Of a stretch of DNA of 64,000 nucleotides, positions 44,260-55,400 are shown piece after piece. The notes beneath the pieces were generated by a model. That model ran no database searches, was not told the origin of the DNA, and saw nothing but the letters and a program-made list of their open reading frames with translations. The stretch spans positions 5,923,001 through 5,987,000 of the forward strand of contig NC_092607.1 in the NCBI RefSeq assembly GCF_047663525.1. Reading direction: 5' to 3'. The DNA comes from Anas platyrhynchos. Its lineage: Eukaryota; Chordata; Aves; Anseriformes; Anatidae. Every line of letters starts with the position of its first letter. Positions within the stretch are counted from its first letter, which is position 1. The position numbers and the translations under genes were made by a program.

Positions 44260-47200
44260 TGTGATTCAGACATCAGCTGTTAATGATGTAGAGTTGCTAG
44301 CCTCAATCCAACTGGTTGCCTGAATAACAAACACGTGTTCAGAAAGAAAGCCTCTCCAGGGCTGAGAGGTGCTGTGTTTAATTCATGGTGAGTTTGAAAT
44401 TTTACAGACTTGTGCAGAGTTCACAGCTTACCCTGCTCCATAAAAATGAGCCGAGGTGGCTCCCTGTTGTTAGGGAAGAAGCACGGGATTAGTAGCTCTA
44501 GTTTTAATTCTGAGACTACAAGTCTCCTCTGTGATATGCTCTACTTTTATCATTGGCCTCTTTGTGAATATGTGGTTAGCCTGAGAAGATTCATGATTAG
44601 TCAGGAAAACCTTGTGATTCACGAGGTGAAGGCTCAGATTTGTAAATCTGCCATATCTGCTGAGCATGGTGGGAGGAAGGGACGTGTGACACAGGAAATT
44701 GCTGGGTTCCTCTGTACATGGCATCAGCATGGATCAGTGCCACCTGCCTGAAACAGTAAGCATCCAGGTAATGCCTCTGCAAACAGAGCTGGAGCATGGA
44801 CTAGCACAGTGATTTTACCCTGCAGCAGAGCTTGCTCTCTTCTTACAGAACCTGATAGGCTTTTTCTGTTTCCTTCCTCTTTGAAACTTCCCTTTGGGGG
44901 CTCACTCACATAACTCCGCATCAGCCACCTCAGCCAATGAAGTAAGCCTCAGAGCGTGCCTGCTGAGCTGTGTGTAGCACCTGTGAGGGAAAAGTGGAAG
45001 GAGACTTGAGTCAAACTGAAATGCAACTCGCCCTCGATGCAGGAGACAGCTGAACACGAGTTTAGGAGCTGCTCCCTGCAAGAGGAAGTGAGAGAGCTGC
45101 TTTTGCTCATTCCTGTAATGGAAACCAAGCTGCATTTCCATCACTGCTGCAACAGGTGAAAAGCATGAAAACTCCTGGCATTCAGCTGACTTGGCAAATC
45201 GAAACTAGTGTTAGTGTCTGCTTTCAACAGGTGCATGCAATGATGAGAGAGCAAATTTAGTAGTGATGTGAAGAGGTTTTTCTTTTTTAAAGAGAAGAAA
45301 AAAAGGGCAGAAGAATGATGGTCTTTCTCCATGCCTGCTGGATCACAAGCAGCCTGGAGCAAGCGTAGAGAAGCTCCAAGCTGGCAGTTTGAAGACAATG
45401 TATGGACCACTATTAAAGGGGTATCTGCTGGCCTTACAGAGGTTTTTGCATAGATTAGTACTTAGACAACCAGGAAAGTCCTGTGCCTCCCTGTGTGCAA
45501 GCCAATACTGCCTTACTGCTGTCTGCATTACAGCTGTTTCTTCTGTGGCTTTAAAATGCACCCCCGGCAGCCCAGGAATGTTGGGTTTTGCATCTAACAC
45601 TATTTTTTTTTCCTCCTCTGTGTTGTCTATTACAATGCTGTCAGTCTGGCATGGCTGTGTGAGGTGTATTGTAGCCTCTTATCTGAGTGGGCTAGGTACA
45701 GGATAAGTAAATCCATCTGGCCAGTGAAATACTGAAATGTACCTGAGTCAGGGCCCAGTCTTTGCTGGTGGGGCAGGATTACTGCTCTGGGGAGCAATTG
45801 CTCTTGCCTCTGGCAGCACTGGTGCTATAAAGTTAGATAAAACCTGAACTCCTACACTGAGATTGGAAATCCTGTTGCAGTTATGAGTAAACTACAGTAA
45901 GAGGCATTTCCATTTGTGGACAGACGGAAGATGTATTGGATGCATTGGTAACTTCTACAGTCCCTTCTAGTTGTGTGCTTCTCTTTTCAGCAGGTAGGAC
46001 AGCTGCCCTTCTAGAAATACTGCATGCAACTGCTGCAGGCAGGTACGGAGGTACTAAGAGTGGAGCACCCTAAAACATCGTTAGACAAAGATGGAGCTTT
46101 TGCTTGTGGCTCCTCACTGTAACCACAAGGTTATATTTTTATTTTCCAGCTGTTCACATTTCTCACTGTTCACTGCCCAGCTTGTAGAACAACAAAATAC
46201 AGGTGTTCTCCAACAGCTTTGCTCAGTCCTGGTTCTCAGCATTGCCCCACCCTGAGCTAGGGGAAAATGAAGGTCTTGGAGGGTAGGCTGCAGATTACCA
46301 GCACAGTAGATGTGTGTTAACAGTGGAATTTCGGTACCCTCACCTAAAAGGCTCCATATCTGATGCATGGGCTAATAGCCTTAGGAGGTGAGATCTTTGC
46401 TCAGCACAGCTGCAGCTGAAAGAATTAATCTGTCCATAGATGTTGTTCTACTGTGAGTAATGAGGTCTTGATTAGTGTTACAGGACAGATGTGTTCGAAT
46501 AATACAGCCTCAATTTTGGCATGCTCCAGTTTGGAGTGACTACCATCTTAGTAAAACTTTGTTTTAACAAAAAGTTCTCTGATGTGGTTTTGTAGGCTCC
46601 TTAGTAAACCTCTTAGCAAACCTTTTCTTTAACTGGAAAACTGTCTGACTTGGCCTAGCTGCTGGAGGGTAGGCAGCATGCTCGGACCTTGCTGACGTGC
46701 AAGTTGTACTATTTCGTAGGCAGGGTGATGAAGGACAGATGTTTGGAAACCCCTCCCTAAGGGATGGCAGGATGAAATGGCTGGTGGCTCGCTGTCCCAC
46801 TAGAGGTCAGATTCCATTCCCTGTATGCGGAGCTTGAGAGGTTCTGCGCTTAGTGAGAGCAGGATTCTGAATTAATATCACAAGGCAGTTAAAAAAGAAG
46901 AAAGATGCAGCTTGTGGCGTCCTGCTGCCTTTCCTTCCAGGAGCCTCACGATGGAGGACATCTGTGAGAGGAGACGGCAACTCTGTTTTGGCATATTCCA
47001 GCTGGAGGGAGAGCTCCAGTCAAGCAATATGGTGCGCACTTGGTCACGTTAGCAGAACGTGGAGGAGTTTTGTCAGGAATCCAAAATGAGATGTGCATGA
47101 AACACAGATGGGTAGCGGCAATTCTGGAGGGCTTCCAAGTGAGGCAGGTCAGAACTCAGAAGGTCCCACCTACAGTGCATGCTCCTGGCAGCTGTTGAAA

Positions 47201-48176
47201 GCTGGAAGGAAACTGCGGATTTGGTTGAGCCTGTGAAAGACAGCACAGAGACCAAATTTAGCATTTGTTATTGATGTTGCCCTTGTAATTGTCTTATTAT
47301 TTTTCTCCACTGTAGGCAGCCTGCAAAGCTTAAGGCCAGATTTTTTAAGGTATTTTGAAAGCAATTGTTGGGATTTGGAGGGGCTGAGCATGTGGCAGGA
47401 TTGATGAAAGGTCAGAGAAGCATCTTGTGAAAGACTATTTTAGCGGAGCTAACCAAGGAGAAGAAGAAGGAAAATGAGTCAGACCTTAGCATGCATTCCT
47501 GGCAAATGGCAAAAATGTATGTTTGTTTAAAAAATAAAATAAAAAAAGAAAGTAAGGAAGGGGGAAGGGAAGTAGGGGAAGCAGTAAGAAAGTGGACTGA
47601 GAGCTGCCTTTTGTAGCTATGAAGCAGCGAGAGTTAAGTAGTAAGTGAAAAGATTACTGTGCTTGCATTTCTTCAAGTGCAGTGCTCAGCGTTTTTCTGT
47701 GAACAGCAATTTATGCAAACAGCAAGTCATCCATTAGCAGATCGTGCGTTTTACCAATAAGTGTGATCAACAGCAGGCCCACGGGTTACTCACGTTGGTG
47801 ACTAGTGAGGTAAGATGTGATGCTGTAAAACTTTAAAATACCTCACTTGGATCTCACACCACTGGTCAGACAATGCTGTTAAGCAATATGTTAATCCCTG
47901 GTGTTCTTACTTTCTATTGTTCTTTGTACACCAAGGGCAAGTTAAACTGCAATCCTTGCTGTCTCACAAGAACCCCGTCTGGGCTGCTCTACTGGGCAGG
48001 AGACAGCAGCAAAAGTCTAGGAGAGGCTGAAGCAAAGGAAGAGGGCAGCTGATCTTGGGGACCATAATCAGGAGCTGCTGTCTGTATGCGAGTCAAGAAC
48101 ATGCTTTCAATGTCTGCCTTTGCAAAGTGCTGGGACCTCTGGCTTGTTTTTGCTTGCTTTGTTAACCCTCGGGTAT
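44260..48176. other. EDEM2-TRPC4AP intergenic DNA
   Basis: No gene recognised. CCACTAGAGGTCAG at 46797-46810 (+ strand) fits the CTCF core consensus at 13 of 14 positions. An A/G-rich simple stretch lies at about 47527-47580. Open frames on either strand are short and anonymous. Confidence 0.55.
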
Positions 48177-48530
48177 TTCAAAGAGTGATAGAATGGGACC
48201 TCAAAGATCGTCTAGTCCCAACCTGTGCCATAGGCAGGGATGCCACCCACTAGATCTGGTTTGCCAGGGCCCCATCCAGCCTGGTCCTGAACACCCCCAG
48301 GGATGGGGCACCCACAGCCTCTCTGGGCAGCCTGTGCCAGGGCCTCACCGCCCTCAGAGTGAAGAACTTCTTCCTAACGTCCAATCTAAATCTCCCCTCT
48401 TTCAGTTTAAAACCGCTCCCCCTTGTCCTATTGTTATCTACACAAGTAGAGTCCCTCTCCATCCCTTTTTCTTGCACCTGCTTAGCCGTATGTGAGAACC
48501 CAACTTTTCCCCTTTTCTTCCAGGGGCAGA
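48177..48530 (-). mobile_element. CR1 LINE 3' tail, 5'-truncated
   Basis: The + strand starts with antisense CR1 end sequence ('gatagaatgggacctcaaag', then 'gtctagtcccaacctg'). It proceeds through 'gccccatccagcctggtcc', 'ctctctgggcagcctgtgcc', 'gaagaacttcttcctaacgt' and 'ccccttgtcctattgttatc', so the element is on the minus strand. It is longer and less diverged than the copy at 1558. The inner boundary, somewhere between 48490 and 48535, is approximate. Confidence 0.87.
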
Positions 48531-48880
48531 GCAGCTTTGCCATGAACCTTACGGTCTGGGCTCTTTGAGGTGCTAGATTGTGCTTGAGTCAAGAAGCTCC
48601 TTGGGTGCTGCACTATGGACTTCAGTCCCGTGTCTGAATTGTTCCCCTCAGCTAATAGCAGGGAAGCATGTGGGTAATTTAATGGAAATAAACATGTTAT
48701 TGCAACGTGGCCGGGCTGTTCCTGATATTACTTTATTCACAGGGACTGTTCACTATGTGCTTATGCCGTAAGGATATTAGACTGTCAGAAAGAAACGTAT
48801 CAAAACGGGACGTGTGTAAGTTGTGGCCAGCTCTGTAGGATGGCAGTGACAGCTTCACAGGGTGTGGAGCTGCTGTGGTG
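48531..48880. other. Intergenic DNA, no gene recognised
   Basis: 350 bp with no recognisable feature between the CR1 tail and the hairpin. AAATAAA near 48686 has no gene to serve. Confidence 0.6.
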
Positions 48881-48974
48881 ACAAAGGTGGCATCCCTCAC
48901 CCTGACCCCTCTGGGTGCTGTGCTGAATGAGGCACAGCACCCAGAGCGGTCAGGATGGGGAATCCCACCTTTGT
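48881..48974. repeat. 94-nt imperfect inverted repeat (hairpin)
   Basis: Left arm 48881-48923 (begins ACAAAGGTGG, ends CTCTGGGTGCTGTGC) and right arm 48932-48974 are reverse complements at 38 of 43 positions, separated by an 8-nt loop (TGAATGAG). In RNA one mismatch becomes a G-U pair. The size and the small symmetric mismatches fit a pre-miRNA-like or foldback element. It lies 250 bp upstream of the TRPC4AP start codon. It is not a microRNA I recognise. Confidence 0.9.
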
Positions 48975-49082
48975 AGGGCTGACAACCAGCCCCTACATCA
49001 CGACCCAGGGCAGATTTGTGCTTCCTGGGCGTTATTTACACCCAGCCCCCCCCGCTCGCTGTGGCTCCCTCACAGCCCCGGG

Positions 49083-49101
49083 ACTACATTTCCCAGCATC
49101 C
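49083..49101 (+). promoter_or_regulatory. ZNF143/Staf (THAP11) binding motif
   Basis: ACTACATTTCCCAGCATCC closely matches the long ZNF143 consensus ACTACAAYTCCCAGMATGC (two or three differing positions). It lies about 140 bp upstream of the TRPC4AP ATG, a typical position for this factor near transcription starts. Confidence 0.75.
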
Positions 49102-49223
49102 CCCGCGGCGCCGCCATTCCCCTCGGGCAGCCCGCGCGGGGGCGCCGCGGAGCGCGGCTGGGCGGGGGGGGCGGGGAGGGGAGGGGGCGCTTCCTGTTTG
49201 TCTCGGCCGAGCGGGGCAGCGCC

Positions 49224-49400
49224 ATGGCGGCGGCGGCGGCAGTGGGGGGCGGCCCGGGGCCCGGTGGCGGCGGCGGGGCAGGAGGAGGAGGAGTAGGAGG
49301 AGGAGGAGGAAGGAGCCGGCGAGCAGCGCCCACCACCAACATCCTGGCGCAGCTCCGCCGCGGGCAGCTCAGCGGCCGCGGCCTCACGAGGGGGGCGCAG
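49224..49400 (+). CDS. TRPC4AP: TRPC4AP exon 1 (coding part)
   Basis: Residues 1-59, phase 0 donor CAG|GTACCG. GCG and GGN triplet repeats encode a poly-Ala start (MAAAAA) and two glycine-rich runs. The last 22 residues (NILAQLRRGQLSGRGL onwards) are the conserved part. Confidence 0.92.
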
Positions 49401-52400
49401 GTACCGGGGTGAGGGGGGGCGCGGCCCGGTGGGGCCTGGCGGGGCCTGGCGGGGTTCTGGGGGTACGGGGGGGATGTGGGGGGCTTGGTGGGACCCCCCC
49501 GGGCTTACCGGGCATCCCCCGGGGCTACCGGGCCTCTCCTGTGGTTACCGCCCCCCCCCCCCCCCCGAGGCGGCCCCGGGCCGTGGGGGAGGCCCCACGC
49601 CGGGTGAGGCGGCGGGGCCGTTTGGGCCCCGGTTGGCACCGAGGGAGGGGGGGGGATTTATCCGGCTCCGGAGGCCGCCTGGCTCCGAGGGTTGGTGCTG
49701 GTGGTTTTCCACGGAGCCGGTCCAGGTCCCTTGGAAATCGGTCGTCTTTCCCAGCTGATGCTGTTGGGAAATGCCCAGGAGTGAAATCGGCTCGGCTCCC
49801 AGCGCAAGGAGCTTTTTGGAAATGCTGGTGGTGGGTACCGGGCTGGGCTCTTCTCACGAGGAACAGCTGGCCTTTATTTTAAAGGTTATGCGTGAAATGG
49901 TGCAAGGAGTTGGAAGCTGGAGCATGGGATAAAGAATTTACGTTTTGGTGGTGATTCAGTGAGCTAAAGTATTATAAAAGGGTTGAAATTTAATTTTTTT
50001 AAAAAAAGGGATTTATGTAGTTTTCATTAGTACAGACAACAGAGTATTTTCCTTGATTAACAAGGATTCCGAGCAATTTCTCCGAGAACACTTGCTCACC
50101 CAAATAAGCACCCATACCCGTAGGTGAGGTAGGTGAAAGAGCAGGGGGGGATTTTTAACTGCTCTTTTTGCCCTGGTTGTGCCACTCACTCAGGCACTGT
50201 GTTGGTAAATACTTCAGAAAAAGCAAATCTGCTTGAATTTGACCCCATTACTCCCAGTTTTTTAGGAATCTCTTTCTGTAGGATTGTTCCAGGAATGTGT
50301 TTTGCAGGGCAGGCAGACACAGCAGCGTGGTGCCTGCCCACCTTCATGGGCTTGCTCGCTCCCATAGCGATTTAAGCCAAATAAACCTGTAACAATGTCG
50401 TGTGCCTGCTGCGTTCGCTCCAGGCTTTGTTTTGCTCAGGAAGCACAGTGGTGCTGGGTTTTAGTTTGGGGCTTTTGTGAATTGTTTGAAACAACTGCTG
50501 AAGCAAACGACAGGGCTTTCACAGGAATCAAGGAAACTTCTGCCCGCTCTGGCCTGCTTCTCCTAAGGCCCTGGTTTGGGGTGGATTTTGTTGCTTTGTT
50601 TGTTTGCTGTGTAAATTTCAGTGCTGCTATGCTTCGCTGAGAGAAGCTTGGACAAGCTGGGCTCCCAGCGCTTCTTAAGTGCTGTGGGAATGCATTTTTA
50701 AATCACTGACACTGAGGGAAAAAAAAAGTCAACTCCTTGAACGATTTTCAACTTTGTAAATTGTCTCTGTACTGTTACCTTGAAGCAGTTTTTTGTTTGT
50801 AGAAGGTCTAAATATAAAACACTTTGACGTAACTTTTAAAGAAGTACAAGGCAGGTTGGGGTACTTTCTTTTCTGAAGTTTTATTTTTATCGCGATGTTA
50901 ACAGTTTTCCTTCTGTTGACTCCTCAGTAGCAGCGTGGAGCCCTTGCTTAAGGTTCTCAGCTCATTTGTTCCTGAAAATTATGAGAGCAGATTGAATTTC
51001 CAAGCTGCCGTGTTGGGGTCTCCAAGAACAAGTCAGGAGAATGCCCTTCCAGCTCTGTCGTACTGTTCTTTGTAGGGAAGTTCTGAGTCACCAGCTGCGT
51101 GAACTGCACCCCTGGCATCTTGTGAGGAGGAGAAACTCTTCAAAATCTTCAGAGAGATTGGGAAACACCATTCTGTATCGTGGTGCTGCCATCTGAGTCC
51201 TGTTCTCCTGCTCTATTGTCACTGTTTCAGCATCTAGTCTCTGAGAGGCAATTAGTGCTTCTGTAGGCAACAGTGCTAATTGTTTTCTAGTGAAGCTCGG
51301 AGTACTAACTTCAGGTGATCCATTTTGTGAGGAAAAAAATCCATTTTGTGAGGAAAGTAGGGGCTTATCCTCAACATGGTAAGGATAATTCTTGACAGGC
51401 CTGTATCGGAACGTTCGTCAGTCTCATCTTAGAAGGACACAAAAATAGTTTGGACAACAGCAGCCACCTGAAGGTCTGGCAGTTTTGAAGCCAGCTAAAC
51501 CTCTAAAATCTGTGTCTTTGTTGTGTGTTCCTGCTGTGCTCACCTACCTGAAGTCACGGCTTTCTTGTCGGTTGGGCTGTCTGCGTTAGGGCTAAGAAGA
51601 CTGACAGATAAAACAGGTTTTAGTGGACGTTGCCATTATCTGTTCATATATCCATTTTAGCCATATTGCTAGCATCAGCGGCTGCCCTGGATGTAAGCAT
51701 CAATCACCGGTATCAGATTGTGTAACCTTGTGCTGAGCACAGAGCAAGTGAAAGAGGCTTTTCAGATACCGGTAAACTAGAAGTGGGCCAACTTCCCAGA
51801 AGTGACACGCATTTTCTAATAAGGAAAAACACTGCTTGGGAGCTGGCTGGCCTGGCACAGCTGTGCTGAGAGACATGGTGGGGTTTATGCCACTGCTCCG
51901 TGAAAGCAAAGGAATGTTTTGGTTCACCTGGTCGAGCTGAAAGCAGGATTTCATCCCTGTGGCAAGAGGGCACAAACTTCATCTGCTGCAAGGCGACTGT
52001 GAAAAGCACGTATATGACATGAAACCAGAAGATATTTAGGTGCAGCTACGCGAATCCCTGTGGAGAAGTAGTATAATGACGGATTAGCCAGAGATTTGCT
52101 GGCAAATTAGCATGCTTCTGGTGCAGCCCCAGGAGCAGGTCGCCAGCGCTGGTCTCACAGTCTCTCAGGGCTGCCAAGGCTTAGCTGAAACAATCAGAAT
52201 GGAAAAAGAGTCCATTTTTCCAGCTGCGTTTCATGATGTGCTATTCCTGGGAGTAGATGCTTCCCTTAGCAGCGTAGTCCCTAACCACTCTGAAAGATCT
52301 CTCTGTGAAAAGGAAACATTTTCCACCTCATCGTTCAGATTTCCAACTCCTACCACTATAAAGTATCAGTTCTATGGAGTCGTTCCCCTCCGAGCCCACG

Positions 52401-55400
52401 AAAATACTTAGCTTTCTAATCAATTTTGTTTTTTTCCTGGCAACAACAACAGCAAACATTCACGTGAATATAATCCACTTTAGTAGCTCTAATTGTATGG
52501 GTCTTAGCAGGCTTATGGCTCTTGAGGAGAGGACAGCTAGCTGGTATTGAAAGCCTGGACACGCTCCTTGTGTAACAGGGGCAGGAGCTCTGTCTTACAC
52601 TGGAAATGTTCAAAAGTGCTGGTGTTAGACTTGGGTAACATTGTTTTGATTGACTGAAGATCAGTGGGAAGAGAACTGCTGCAGATGTGATAGTTCCTTG
52701 CTTTGGTGTTTTTGTAGCTATCCTTAAGATTTTTATTTTATTTTATTTTCAAAATGAATTTTTTTAAAAAGCAGCTTTGGAAGCTCTAAGGAAAGAGGGA
52801 TCACCGAGAAGTTAATATAATTTTACATACTCGTTGATTTATTTTTCTGTGAGTGTAAGATGGTCAGAACAAACGCCAGCAGCCTATCCAGGAAGTTCTG
52901 AAGAACTGCTGCTGCTGATCTGCTCCCAGCATGATGCTGATGCTCTGCTCGCAGGACTGCAGCTCCCTGGGATTCACAGACCTGTCCTGTCTTGGTAGGC
53001 CAGCTCGTCCTGCAGTGCCAGCAAGTGGCACGCGACTTGGGGATTGCAGGGACGCCTACACCTGGCTGGCAGCTGCAGCAGGGCTTGTCCTGGGGCACGG
53101 TGCTACCGGGTTCATCCCCTGCTTTTGGGGTGGCCAGAGAAAGGCCTTTGGAGAAGTGGTGGTGATGGGAAGCTTGAGCTGTGCTTTGAGGGGTCTTGGA
53201 GCTGGCAGGAGGCTGGCAGTGGGGGTTCTTGTGTGGATTTTCACTGTGTTAATCCACCTGCACAGGGTTTCTTTTTGGAAATAAGTGTGGGGGCCTCTTA
53301 CTTGTTCGTATTTGGAGCTTTGTGCAAAGGACCCGGCAGGTACCTGGCAGCGGTCACTGTCCTGCAGCTGCAGGGTGACCACTTCTGCCTTACAGCACTT
53401 CCAGAATCGCTGTGGCAGCCTGCAGTTGTATTCCTGTGTTAACGTGAACATTGGGGTGGGGGCTGCCTTGATTCTAGGCTTCTCTGTGAAATGTCACACG
53501 AGGAAAGAGACGGCATAGCCAAACGCGTGGCTTTTACTGACTGGGAAGGAAAATATAATAAAGAACCAAGGTGACTGGGCAGTCCCCGAAATCCTGAATA
53601 ATCCTGTTCCTGGCAGTGTGTCAGAGACAACTTCCTCAGTTATTAATGTTCTGAGGAAAATTGAATATTTAATTGCACAAATACTAGTTTCCTGTTTTTA
53701 TAAAGGTGCAGCCCGAAAGATTTAATGGAAAGGGGATAGAAAGGCTTTGATTTTTGTTAACATACAGAGGCCACGCGCTTGCATGTTCCTTGGGATCCAG
53801 AATCATACACCTCATTTCCTTGTAAACTTGCAGAACTTCTGAATGCGCTTCACAAGCGATCAGGAAGAATACTGGGGATGGAAGTTCTGCTTTTTTTCCT
53901 TAGAGAACTTCTGATCTTAGCATAATGAACAACAGCAACAACAAAAAAGAATTTAAAAAATGACAAATGATGTGCCTTGGCTTGAAAATCTGTCCCAGAA
54001 CGAATGCTGTAGCAGTGTGGAGGATGCCTGGACACCTGAGTGAACTTTTTTTTCCTTTTCAGAGATCAGCCTCTCAGAAGACACTGTTAGAATGCTCTCC
54101 TGTACTGAGCATTGAGTCAGACAGTGACGTTTTTGAAGGGTAAAACGTGAAATCAAGACATGATTTTATTAGAAAACTGTTACCATCCCTCTGGAGAGCA
54201 AAGGGGCTGGCTCACAGCGCATCTGGAGCTGCTGTCGTGGGCTCCTCAGCATCTGCAGGAAGGTGTGGATGTGTCCCTGACTGCAGCTCAGAAACGTGGC
54301 AGAGGCCAGGTTAGCAAAAACCAGGGCTGCTTTTGTTGGGCAGTGAAAATCATCAGAGGAGAGGAACACAAACAGAAGGGAAAGTTGTTGCTGGAAGGGG
54401 AAGCAGGCGAGAGACCTTAAGCTGGTAACAAAAGTTTGAGCACATGGTGCAGCTCTGTGCGTGTGCGAGGGCGCTGGCACAAAGCTGCAAGTGCTGTAGC
54501 TGCGGGTGAGAGGAAGGCGTGGATTTAGGTAAATTTTAACAGGGAGCTGCATATGGCTTGGTGAAGGTCTCAGCGTTGTCTGTTACTTGTTGTCCATTAG
54601 GAACTGCTCATGGATGCTGGATTTGCCTTAATCCTAATGGATAAAGGATTTCTAGCACAGGAGGAGTAAAAAAATTAAAACAGGTACACTCATCTACAGT
54701 CTCAGTGTTGAGTTCTTTGTATACTTCGAGGAAAAACTATGCACAACAATCAGGTTAAACTCTGCAGTGTTCCTGCTACAGCTGTCGGGCTCTGGAATAA
54801 TCCCCTGGAGGTGCAGCCCTGTGGGAGAGGCTGAAGAGAAAAGGCTCTGTGTGCTCTACCTGCAGGCATGGGTGGACGTGCCGACCATTTCAGCTCCCTG
54901 CTTGAATCTTCTCGGCAGTCGGATCCATTGTGTCCTCCCAGTGTTCCCATACTGGCTTCAGGAGGAACGTGGGGTGGCTGGGGTGCATCCGCCCGCTGGG
55001 GAACCTCCAGTGTCCAGCCAGCTCGGCGCAGGCAGTTCTAGGTAGTTTGGCAGCTGGGTGCTCAGGCTTGAGCTGGTGTGTGGCACCTCGTCCCGGAGGC
55101 TGCCCAGAACAAAACCTCTCCGGGAGCTGGAAAACACCAGCCCCACACACCTCGGGGTGAGCTCGGGGTCTGCGGCTCTGAGCTGGGATGAGTTCTGGCA
55201 AACTTCTGGGAAACGTGCGCTGCCCGGGTGTTGGTACCAGTTTGGTGAACTGTGCGTGGGTGGCAGGGAAGTTTTGATGTTGTTTCTTCTGTTTTCCCAG
55301 TAAATTGATACTTTGCTGTCTCTTCCCGCTGCCGGTAAGGCCTGACAGCTCATAGCCCCTACCCACAGCCTCGAGTAAACCTTTTACTTTACCCGATGCC

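Larger units (their letters stand above)
49040..49700 (+). promoter_or_regulatory. TRPC4AP: CpG-island promoter of TRPC4AP
   Basis: Very GC- and CpG-rich block covering the upstream region, exon 1 and the start of intron 1, with no TATA box. It carries a ZNF143-type site (49083-49101), Sp1-like GGGGCGGGGAGGGG near 49167-49180, an ETS-like CTTCCTG near 49190, and GCCATGGCGGC over the start codon, which resembles a YY1 site. This set of motifs is common in housekeeping promoters. Confidence 0.75.

Noticed and set aside
49016-49882. 288-codon open frame (+) overlapping TRPC4AP exon 1
   Set aside because: It is in a different frame from the recognised exon, runs through promoter, exon and intron, and is Arg/Gly/Pro-rich. 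GC-driven loss of stop codons explains it.
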